Below are positions 53,717 to 62,000 of a DNA stretch of 62,000 nt, piece after piece. Position 1 is the first letter of the stretch; each line of letters begins with the position of its first letter. The stretch covers positions 3,178,534 to 3,240,533 of the forward strand of contig RPFO01000104.1 of the NCBI GenBank assembly GCA_009746045.1. The letters are read 5' to 3'. A program made the position numbers and the translations under genes. Origin of the DNA: Mesostigma viride. Its lineage: Eukaryota; Streptophyta; Mesostigmatophyceae; Mesostigmatales; Mesostigmataceae. Under the pieces are notes generated by a model. The model searched no databases. It was given only the letters and a program-made list of their open reading frames with translations, and was not told where the DNA came from.

Positions 53717-54740
53717 ACACCTATTGTCGCGTGTATCCTGTCAATCACATGAATCGTGACGCGTGGCCGCTCCTTCTGCCTTTGGTCTTCGTGCCCCGTT
53801 AGTAGCCAGCCTATCACACACGACGTAAGGTTCGTAACCGCAATCAGTTTCCAACGTGTCGGCCATTTCCATTAAATGATATCCCTGTAACCGCTATTAG
53901 AACTGTAGATTGCAAGGTGTCAAAACCTCCACCAGGACCTTACTGGGCCTGACGCCCGGAAGTGCCGAACTAATCGCCATCTACAATGTCCTAGAACTAC
54001 GGTCCAATAGATATTCGGTTTGAAACTGACAACTGCGACTCCCCCCCGGTGTAACACCGTTCCCCCCATTAAGGATTCGCTGATACTCATTTCCCCTCTC
54101 ACCTCTTTGGTCCATAATTGGCTAATTTCCCCGATAACACCGTTCCCCCCCCCCATAAGTGCGTTCCCCCCCCCGTTGTAACACCGTCCCCCCCCCCCAT
54201 AAATGCGTCCCCCCCACGTTGTAACACCGTCCCCCCCCACGTACAGTACTTTCAACCGCAGCTCTGCCGTCGAATGCGCAATCGATCTAGAAAGTATCCG
54301 CGATTTCAGTACATGCCGTCACCCTTGACAGTTGTCGTACAATACTACAAATTAACGCCCTCCCCGTTGTAACACCGTCCCCCCGTTGTAACACCGTCCC
54401 CCCGTTGTAACACCGTCCCCCCCCCCCATAAATGCGTCCCCCCCCCGTTGTAACACCGTCCCCCCCACGTACAGTACTTTCAACCGCAGCTCTGCCTTTT
54501 AACCGTCGAATGCGCAATCGATCTAGAAAGTATCCGCGATTTCAGTACATGCCGTCACCCTTGACAGTTGTCGTACAATACTACAAATTAACGCCAATAG
54601 AAACTCGCCTCCAAACATATATCTCGATAGAGGCATGCGTCTTATTTAATTTCAAGGTACCTCTTAATTAATCTCGCCCCCCGGCCTCCGCTAATTTGCT
54701 AATTTGCTAAATTTGCTAAAAAAGAGCCAATTTTACCCCG
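53717..54740. repeat. C-rich tandem repeats and a pogo-element fragment
   Basis: 54063-54130 (complement) matches the subterminal right region of the pogo-like transposon at about 4972-5035 (TAGCCAATTATGGACCAAAG, AATGAGTATCAGCGAATCC). From about 54130 to 54595 there are repeated blocks of poly-C, ATAAATGCG and GTTGTAACACCG, and two copies of a segment with CGCAATCGATCTAGAAAGTA (54277 and 54511). 53717-54050 shows nothing clear and may include the end of the HUH element. Confidence 0.6.
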
Positions 54741-54741
54741 A

Positions 54742-55327
54742 CTAAATTAAATTAAATTAAATTAAATTAAATTAAATTAAATTAAATTAAATTAAATTAA
54801 ATTAAATTAAATTAAATTAAATTAAATTAAATTAAATTAAATTAAATTAAATTAAATTAAATTAAATTAAATTAAATTAAATTAAATTAAATTAAATTAA
54901 ATTAAATTAAATTAAATTAAATTAAATTAAATTAAATTAAATTAAATTAAATTAAATTAAATTAAATTACATTAAATTAAATTACATTAAATTACATTAA
55001 ATTAAATTAAATTAAATTAAATTAAATTAAATTACATTAAATTAAATTAAATTAAATTAAATTAAATTAAATTAAATTAAATTAAATTAAATTAAATTAA
55101 ATTACATTACATTAAATTAAATTAAATTAAATTAAATTAAATTAAATTAAATTACATTAAATTAAATTAAATTAAATTAAATTAAATTACATTAAATTAA
55201 ATTAAATTAAATTAAATTAAATTAAATTAAATTAAATTAAATTAAATTAAATTAAATTAAATTAAATTAAATTAAATTAAATTAAATTAAATTAAATTAA
55301 ATTAAATTAAATTAAATTAAATTAAAA
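54742..55327 (-). repeat. (ATTAA)n tract, about 585 bp: LINE-C tail
   Basis: About 115 copies of a pentanucleotide (ATTAA), with scattered ATTAC variants. On the minus strand it directly follows a LINE-C 3' end, where the copy at 13.28 kb has a short AATTTAATTT tail. It is best explained as a greatly expanded LINE tail. Confidence 0.85.
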
Positions 55328-55690
55328 CATGCCTCCGACCCTCCGTTGGGAGATCATGTAGCACATATTCCTTGATGGGTGGATGGAGGTGGAGGAAGCC
55401 GCGTGATCGAACTAACCTAACTCTAAGCTATCTAGTCTAGAAAATCCTAACTACACTTCTCAGCAAAACGCCCCTTCCTCGTCCTCTTCTGATCCTCGAA
55501 CGTGCGGGCAGCCCCGCGTGTCAGATCGCTGGACCCGTCCCACGTAAGGAGGTGCCTACCTGGCTGTGCGGGCCCGGCAGCCCTGCTGTTGGGCCCCGCG
55601 ACGTTATTAGCTGGTTGATGCGCGAGCCAAGTGCCCTACCTAGCTGCAGTCGATCTACGCTGTTTGATGGTGCTTTGATAAGTGGCCGGC
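55327..55690 (-). pseudogene. LINE-C 3' end, inverted
   Basis: 55327-55470 is the complement of the 3' region at 13140-13285: TCTAGACTAGATAGCTTAGA, then AAGGAATATGTGCTACATGA, CTCCCAACGGAGG and GGAGGCATGTT. Upstream (55480-55460) the basic C-terminus KRTRKGRFAEK corresponds to KRRRRFDE of the 13.1-kb copy. How much of 55480-55690 belongs to it is not certain. Confidence 0.7.
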
Positions 55691-55730
55691 ATATATTAAA
55701 TTACATTAAATTATAACATGCCTCCGTTAT
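55691..55730 (-). repeat. Short LINE-C tail fragment
   Basis: The complement reads GGAGGCATGTTATAATTTAA and an AT tail, matching the last bases of LINE-C at 13266-13285. Only about 40 bp, right before the LINE-A copy. Confidence 0.55.
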
Positions 55731-55755
55731 AACGCTAATCTATCTATATTCCGCG

Positions 55756-57926
55756 ACGACTCCAGGCGGGGCGGATATCCTCATCCATTCGGTGCAGGCC
55801 TACCTCGAGGCCCACCCCATCCACGCTGTCGTCAAGGTCGACTGCCACAACGCGTTCAACAGTTTGTCCCGCGCCAGCATGTTTGCGGCAGTCATGGAGT
55901 CCTTCGAGGACTTGTACGCTTGGACAGCCGTACGTGCTGCGCCCAGCCCGGCCAACTGGTTCACATCATGGAGGACGGCACTCGCGACGGCCTGCTGTCG
56001 CGGTCGGGCACCCAGCAAGGGGACCCCCTGGGACCCCTGTACTTTGCCGCCCCCCTCCAGGTTTGCCTCCAAGCGGTCCATGCTGCCCACCCGGCGGTCG
56101 CTATCCAGGCCTACTTGGATGATATCTACCTCCTGGGCCCTGTGCCGGACACCACCGCGGCGCTCTGCTGGCACTGCAGACCGCGGTGGCCGACATCAAC
56201 CTCCAGTTGACCCTGGCCAAGTGCGCGGTGTACTCGCCCCAAGGTGATTGCTCCGGCTTTCCGCCCCAGCTCTTGGGACGGGACGAGCGCCTCCATGGGT
56301 TGGATGTCCTCGGCGTTCCGGTTGGCGACCCCGAGTTTGTCATCCGGATACTCTGCGGGCCGCCCTCGAGGCACGCAGTGAGGTACTGCCCTTGATTGCT
56401 CGCCTTCATGATTCGCAGACCAAGGGTCTGCTTCTGTGGTTTTGCGCTCACCCTCGTGTCGTTCACTGGCTCCGGGGCGCTCTTCCGGCTCAGGTCCGGC
56501 TGGCCGCCGAGGGCCACGACGAACGCATCCAGTCGGCCTTGGCGCAGCTGGTCCCGGGCCCCGACCTCCCGCCACATGCTATTCGCATTGCCTCCCTGCC
56601 TGCACGGATGGGTGGCTGTGGTCTGACTCGTGCCGCCCGGCTGGCCCCAGCAGCATTTTTGGGCTCCGTCGCTCAGTCGTGGGCGGAAAGCTGCCGGCTC
56701 CTGCCCCTTTTGGCAACGGCAGCGCCTGACCTCCTGGACCCCAGCAGCCCTTTGCCCTTCGTCACCGCCATCCAGGAGGCCTTTGCTGAGATCCAGCAGG
56801 CTTGTTCTCCCGTCCGTGCCGCTCAGGCGGTACAGCGCCACCTCCCTCGCGGCACTCCCTGAGTCGGTCGCCTGGAGCCGTTCAATCTCCCGCCGCATTC
56901 CCTGCTCGCGTCATCGATAAACACCATAAAACCTACGCGGGTATTCTGCACACGGCTGATTGGATGGCTCTTTTCGCGGACCTCAACGCCCAGGGACGTG
57001 CGTGGCTGTTTTCGCTTTCCTTGCGGAGTGTGGGCTCGGCGTACGTACCTTCGTGCTCTTCCCATGGCCCCCCCATTCGCCTTAGCTCCCAGCCACTACT
57101 CGGTGGCGCTCCGGCACCAGCTATTTGCCCCGCAGCCTCTTGTTCCGGCCGGGCGGCCTTGTGGTAGCTGTGGGCAGCCGCTGGCTCCCACGGGGACTCA
57201 CTACCTTGCCTGCATGGGGGGCCAACAGAATCAGAATTGGTATTTGTATTTGCACACTGTCACTCCTGACGGTGGTGCTCGCCATGGTTCGGTCGGTTTT
57301 CCCCCACGCGAACATCCGGTGGCGAGGATGCGGATGGCGCTGCCTTCTACTCCCCCAACCACCGGCCTGACATCGTGGTGCTGGACTTTGAGGGGGACCT
57401 GGCCGGCATCTGCTTATTGACGTTTCGGTGGCGCGGCCCTTGGCTCTTAGCCACGTGGCTGGGGCCTCCCTCACGGCAGGTTACACGGCGGACCGGGCGG
57501 AGCGGGCCAAGCTCCTGGCCGACTACGGCGACGTCGGGCACCATCGTGTGGTGCCCTTTGTCCTGGAGGAGTTGGGGCCATGGGGCCCCTGACCTCCGCC
57601 TTCTTCAAGGAGTGTTGCCGGCTCCGGGAGGACCGGCTGGACCTGGAGGGCCAGCGGGCCCCATGGTCGGCGCGGACCTGGACGTCATATTGGCGTCAGC
57701 GCTTGTCGGTGGCGCTGACTCGGGCCATGGCTGACATCATGCTCCGCCGTACGCGGGCTGATTTTGCGGTGCAGCAGGGCTATTAGGTTCCTCCCGTTAG
57801 GCGTTTCCATTGGTCTTATCGTAGTATAGAGCTTTGACATGGCTCTGTATATAGGTTTATAGCTGGGCGTTTGCTTTGGTTTGAGTGATTTCACTCTGCA
57901 CTGTAAGTAATTATATATTTATAATC
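55756..57926 (+). pseudogene. LINE-A, longest copy: reverse transcriptase plus restriction-like endonuclease
   Basis: ORF2-type polyprotein spread over several frames by 1-4 bp indels. RT motif A VVKVDCHNAFNSL (about 55831-55870), motif B GTQQGDPLGPLYFA (about 56009-56050), catalytic AYLDDIYLL (about 56108-56136, YLDD instead of YADD), motif D INLQLTLAKCAVYSP. Then the thumb region and GAAGG-like linker, the CCHC knuckle CGSCGQPLAPTGTHYLAC (about 57160-57215), endonuclease core HRPDIVVLDFEG and IDVSVARP-coding DNA, and C-terminus RRTRADFAVQQGY (stop 57784-57786). The 3' UTR ends at about 57926. Target-primed retrotransposon related to R2-like or algal elements with a C-terminal nuclease. The 5' end is missing. 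Confidence 0.85.
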
Positions 57927-58657
57927 TTTATTCCGCCTTACCCGCGCGCGGGGTAAGGCTGGCCCGGCACCTGTGCTCCTCACCTTAAGTACATGGCGGA
58001 CAAGCTGGCGTTCCGCAAGAAGCTCTCGGAGACTCGCTTCACGCTGGACGACGACTTGACCCTGGCCCAGCAACAGCGGCGACGCGAGCTATGGCCGACC
58101 TACCTTCAGCTCCGGCAGCGCGCAGGGGGGAAGCCGGTATACTGGAGGGGGGCGGTCATCCACGTTGACCACAAGCCCTGGCAGGCCCCTCCTGCCACCT
58201 CAGACTAGGGAATATATATACCAGTAGTGTAGATTCGACAGGCTCAGCCTTTGAATGTGGCCCACGTGTAGACGATGCTGAGGTCAACTACCCTCCTTCA
58301 GGCCGCTTCAAGCTGCTCGGCAGTTGGCTTCCCGACTGCGAGGACGACATGACGACACGGATCGGCATGGCGTGGGCGCACCTCCATGACCACCGCCGCT
58401 GGTGGAGCAACCCTACCCCGGATCGATCGTCAAGCGTGACCTCTTCAAGGTCGTCATTCTGACGATCCTGACCTACGGCGCCAAGACGTGGACACTGACG
58501 CAGGAGCTGGAGCAACGACTCGACGGCGCCGTCACCAAGATGCTGCGCAAGGCCCTTAACATCCCCTTTGGTTTGCACATTAGTAATGAGGATTTGTACG
58601 TACGCTGATTTGCCCTATGTTTCCCACATTATTAGGCACAGGCGCCTGGGCCTAGCC

Positions 58658-59986
58658 CAGTGAACAGCCATACGGCGTATAATACGCCGTATGGCGCGTA
58701 TTATACGCCATACGCAAGATTTCCGTATGGGTATGGGAAAAAAAATACGCACTGCGTATGGTTTGCGTATTTTTTGCGTATTGCGTATTTTTTGCGTATT
58801 TTTTGCGTATTTTTTGCGTATTTTTTGCGTATGAACCGCGTTCGAAGTAGCTTCTGGCATCATTTTGGACGGCAGTGGAGCCGGAACTAGACTGTATCTA
58901 GGCGACCTGGAACTCCGCGACAAATAAACGACATGCAGGTGCCAAGCTGGCCGTGCATGTACGACTGTACGTGCATTGCTGCAGATTGCTGCGTGTCGGA
59001 CTAGGGTCTAGGAGACGAAGGACGAGGAAATTAGGTGACGAAGTTATGTTGTCTGCCAACAAGGGCGCGCATCTGGCACCTAACATTTAATCGTAGCACA
59101 ATTGACATCCAGGCACCATGGCTAGCGACGGTGATGGTGTGGGTCTATGGAACACGATGATGACTGGGCCGACGAGATGCAGGCCGTATTCGAGACTGTC
59201 TGGACACACATCGTGAAAGAACAGACTCTCAACAAGAAAGGGCAGCCGACAGGTAACTACAAGCTAAGTGACGTGCACACTTTTGGATGCAGAATTCTCG
59301 GGTTCTACCACCCGAGCAAGGCTAGCACCCGCCATATCATGGGCGCTACGTACGCGAAGGAGGCAAGAGTGAGCGAGTGCAAGAGGCCGCCGGAGGCATT
59401 ACGTCGCAGGCTGCGGGGTATTTGGTGTTACTCGCGATGCACATAAATGCCTTATTTAGCCATGCAGGCTGCTGCTAGCCAGCCACCGTACCATATGTGT
59501 TAATGGTTTAGGGAAGCTGGGTCGGGTTGCTGGCATGCATGGTATCCTGCACGCTAGCCACATTGTTGGCAGCCCGTATGGATTCTTGCTTCATGTAGAT
59601 CAATATTGCATGGTGGCCTACCACGAGTAGGCAAGATGTCTGTTTCTGGCACAATGTCTTATTACTTTTGGCAAGTTGGCCGACTGACCGTGTGCTATTT
59701 ACAGACATTATTAATAACAACAGATGTACAATGCTTGTATTTGTAGGCATGCAGCGACGGCAACGGCAATATTATGTGATGATGTGTTAAATAAAGGCAA
59801 GTGGTGTTGCAAGAACACACAAAAAACATGCCTGATTGGTCAGAATGTTGAAGAACCCCCTGAACCATGCAAAAAACAGCATTTTCAAGAGTCCCCGTAT
59901 GGTTTGCGTATTATACCCCGTATGGCGTATTATACACCATACACAAGGGCCCCGTATGGCTGCGTATTGCGTATGGCTGTTCACTG
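58658..59986. mobile_element. hAT-like element with 8-bp TSD GCCTAGCC, inside LINE-C
   Basis: A 1,329-bp element with CAGTGAACAGCCATACG at both ends in inverse orientation, flanked by GCCTAGCC (58650-58657 and 59987-59994). Subterminal regions are full of GCGTAT and CCATAC motifs: an internal palindrome CATACGGCGTAT/ATACGCCGTATG and a run of TTTTTTGCGTA at the left, and similar blocks at 59897-59975. A CAGTG end and 8-bp duplication fit hAT. No catalytic domain; probably non-autonomous. Confidence 0.82.
59147..59446 (+). CDS. Hypothetical ORF inside the second hAT element
   Basis: 99 residues starting MEHDDDWADEMQAVFETVWT, with SDVHTFGCRILGFYHPSKAS in the middle and a basic end. An ATG at 59118 (ATGGCTAGCGACGG) in another frame is an alternative upstream start. 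Not a recognised transposase domain. It could be an N-terminal relic of the autonomous element. Confidence 0.3.
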   Translation: MEHDDDWADEMQAVFETVWTHIVKEQTLNKKGQPTGNYKLSDVHTFGCRILGFYHPSKASTRHIMGATYAKEARVSECKRPPEALRRRLRGIWCYSRCT

Positions 59987-60466
59987 GCCTAGCCGGGCAT
60001 GCACCTGGCCCGCACAGATCAGGTAGATACCTCAGATAGACTAGCTGGCACCAAGCCCGCCCAGCCTGGGCGATATGTCCTCACCTGGCGTGCCCCCGGC
60101 CGCGCGCGCGGCAGGGCCGCCACCCGTGGACTTTTCGTGATAGACTCGGCATGGACATGTGCTACACTAGAGGTGACGGGCTCACCCCCGGGCAGCCTCC
60201 TGGTTTGTCTGTAATATGGATCGAGGCAGATGGTGCGCAAGGATAGATGGCAAGTAGTGATGTCAGAAGGAGACCGCCCCCAAGCCTGTGGGGGCTCCGC
60301 GTGTGACCAGGTATGGCATTCATAGCGATTTGGGCCGCGGTGCCCACACCCCTGTAACTAGGACCTAGATAGCTGATACCATCCATCCCATCCCATGTTC
60401 CCCTCCCACTGAGGACTTATGCTCACGTGACGCAGTCACGTGTCTATTAATTAATTAATTAATGTG

Positions 60467-60592
60467 GCCCACGCGCATGTGCGCCCATAATGGCCCCCAT
60501 GCATGGATGATGCTTTCAGTATTTAGCCACGCCCTGCCTACAATGGGACCTCCCATGGATGATGCATTAAGAATTTAGCCATGCTATCAAGG
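60467..60592. repeat. Short tandem repeat after the LINE-C tail
   Basis: Two copies of CATGGATGATGC followed by an ATTTAGCCA block (60502-60532 and 60554-60583). No gene. Confidence 0.55.
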
Positions 60593-60860
60593 AGACAACC
60601 AGCGCAGGCCAGAAATCGGGAGAATCCGGACCATGGTAGCTCGAGCCTGCCGTTATATCTTGTCCGCGTGTTCGAGTCGTTCAGGATGATGAAGATGAAT
60701 GGTGATGGAAAGGTGTATCCTTGTGCATTGAAATTATGGCTGGCTTACGTGTAGAGCGACTAGATGACCTAGACGGTGGGGCCGGAAACACCATGCTTGA
60801 TCAGGGCGTGTGTTTCGAGCCTAACTGGCCGGGAGTGTCTAGTGGTGAGCACCATTGCTG
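60593..60860 (-). repeat. Dispersed repeat, inverted copy of 20280-20551
   Basis: Complement of the 20.3-kb copy with small indels. Begins CAGCGCAGGCCAGAAATCGG and ends near GGGAGTGTCTAGTGGTGAGC. The two copies lie about 40 kb apart in opposite orientation. Confidence 0.75.
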
Positions 60861-60939
60861 CGATCGCTCTCCCACCATTTACGAGGAAATACCCGCAAAT
60901 GGAAAACCACTGAAAAGGTCTAGCTAGTCAGTCATCATG

Positions 60940-61880
60940 TTAGCCATGCCATGATTCCAAACGTCCAAGAACTGCACACGGTGCAAAGGCAAAAAGCCGG
61001 AGGACAGCACTTTCAGATGTGCGGCGGGAACCAAAAGCCCGCGGATGCCAGACTGAACATCGTGTTGCTGCAGCGACGCGACGATGTGGACAACGAATCC
61101 AGTGCCAAGCTCGGAACGGCCGCAAAGGAGATCTGCAAGGCATCACAGGGTTCAGATGTGCGGAGATAAGTACTATGCGATCCAACCGGTCCACGACCTG
61201 TTTGTAGAGCTTGTGCCAAGGGGCAGCACCGAACAGATGTGGGTGACGTTGCAAAAAACACCGGACTTGACGGAGCATAATATCTCGGTCATAGTCTTTT
61301 ACCAATAAGCGATGCAAGAGTTCAACAAGAGTCGTGATGAAATCGACACGATAAGAACAAAGACGGGAAAAACGATGTAACTGAGAAAGAACAACACCGT
61401 ATTTTGCTGTGTGGGAAAGGAGACTGTGAATATCGGGGTAACGAATAAAAGGAATTTGCTGGTATTTAGGATCCTTGCGCTTATCATAGACAGCCGTACG
61501 CCAGCCCTTCTTGTTATGGGTATAATGTTAAGATCGAGGTAATTGCAATGAGTATCCTCCGACGTGAGCTTTAATGTGAGGGACGCTTGCGGGTAGATGC
61601 CAGGCAGACCAGCGGTGATATACAAATGGGTTGCGAAATCAGGGTTGTCGAAAGCGATGACATCATCAATGTATCGACATGTGTGGATAAAACGCCTGAT
61701 GAGAACATCATCGTTTGAGGCAATGAGATTCTCCATGAATGGCAAGCTCATTAAGTTAGGTGTATAGATAGAGGTTTGCAAGGAGCCCGGCACAGTTAGT
61801 GCCCATAGGGATGCCGATAGCTTGTTGGTATACATTGCCCGCAAAACAAATGAAGGTGCATGTTATCAACAAGATAATAA
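60940..61880 (-). pseudogene. Penelope-like reverse transcriptase fragment
   Basis: Minus strand. RT motif B region IGIPMGTNCAGLLANLYLY (about 61825-61770), a stop and frame change, then FMENLIAS and the catalytic CRYIDDVIAFDNP (YIDD at about 61675), IYPQASLTLKLTSED and CNYLDLNI. Further down, in other frames, come FPHIHSLLSH-type sequence, SQLHRFSRLCS and LLHRLLVKDYDRDIML. The order RYIDD, then IYP, then YLDL, then the FPH and SQ.RF.R.C block is characteristic of Penelope-like elements, not LINEs or LTR elements. No GIY-YIG endonuclease is seen downstream, so it is either truncated or of the endonuclease-lacking type. The 5' part may continue beyond the window edge. Confidence 0.75.
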
Positions 61881-62000
61881 GAGATCCAATGAACAAGGTC
61901 AGCCTATGCAGGGAGTTACTCTCTGCTGAGATGCCATGTGTACACCATGCAGCTATAGCCTAGCCACATACCTTCCACCCCATATGTCATGCAGGCCAAT

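Larger units (their letters stand above)
57955..60466 (+). pseudogene. LINE-C copy, internally deleted, split by a hAT element
   Basis: ORF1 C-terminal domain (57993-58208: MADKLAFRKKLSETRF, DDDLTLAQQQRRRELW, KPVYWRGAVIHV; intact to its stop), then ORF2 remains: GRFKLLGSWLPD, LTYGAKTWTLTQELEQRLDG (58471-58530), KALNIPFGLHISNEDLY, RHRRLGLA. The hAT insertion at 58658 interrupts here, and ARTDQVDTSDRLAG and AQPGRYVLTWRAPG continue from 59995. The 3' UTR has CCATCC runs (60377-60396), a perfect hairpin CACGTGAC-GCA-GTCACGTG (60424-60442) and a (TTAA)n tail to 60464. RT palm and endonuclease are deleted. Confidence 0.75.

Overview
This window looks like nuclear DNA of a repeat-rich green alga, or at least of Viridiplantae. 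Genes are split by GT-AG introns. The one clearly recognisable host enzyme is a plant-type class IV aminotransferase with a plastid-like leader. The transposon mix (Ty3/gypsy chromovirus, algal-type LINEs with a restriction-like endonuclease, a HUH element, hAT, pogo-like, Penelope) is purely eukaryotic. I cannot name the species. No rRNA, tRNA or CRISPR was recognised.

Layout. 1-1.6 kb: unassigned. 1.6-7.9 kb: three copies of a pyrimidine-rich module that act as insertion targets. They hold a pogo/Tc1-like transposon (1931-5076), a related non-autonomous element (5096-6157), a 121-bp insertion with a 16-bp target duplication, and a Helentron-like element (6976-7876). Uninterrupted sister copies show the empty sites. 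7.9-14.5 kb: mostly unassigned, with decayed L1-like LINE pieces (family C). 14.57-18.35 kb: head-to-tail array of 5'-truncated LINEs of two related families (A and B), each joined through AT-rich tails. 18.56-19.57 kb: LINE ORF1 on the minus strand. 20.8-22.7 kb: aminotransferase gene (two exons, minus). 23.6-30.05 kb: five-exon host gene for a small membrane protein, with a LINE in intron 2 and a hAT element in intron 3.

31.1-53.7 kb is a three-level nest. A minus-strand gene for a HUH (rolling-circle) endonuclease, Replitron-like, is split by a 20,042-bp Ty3/gypsy chromovirus (33153-53194; LTRs of 572 bp with one difference; TSD TTGCC). The chromovirus is split in its leader by a 9.2-kb inverted-repeat element (43024-52225) that carries two divergent genes of unknown function and several satellites. 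The chromovirus encodes, in order on the minus strand, a small ORF with a viroplasmin/RNase H1 N-terminal domain, Gag, protease-RT-RNase H, integrase with chromodomain, and an extra ORF in the position of env.

53.7-62 kb: C-rich tandem repeats, a 585-bp ATTAA tract that is the tail of an inverted LINE-C, the longest LINE-A copy (RT plus endonuclease), a LINE-C copy with a second hAT element inside it, an inverted copy of a repeat also present at 20.3 kb, and a broken Penelope-like reverse transcriptase at the right edge.

In effect the window is two host genes set among at least nine kinds of mobile DNA. Many insertions are supported by target-site duplications. Most transposon reading frames carry single-base breaks. 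Some of these lie in homopolymers of a very young element and may be assembly errors.
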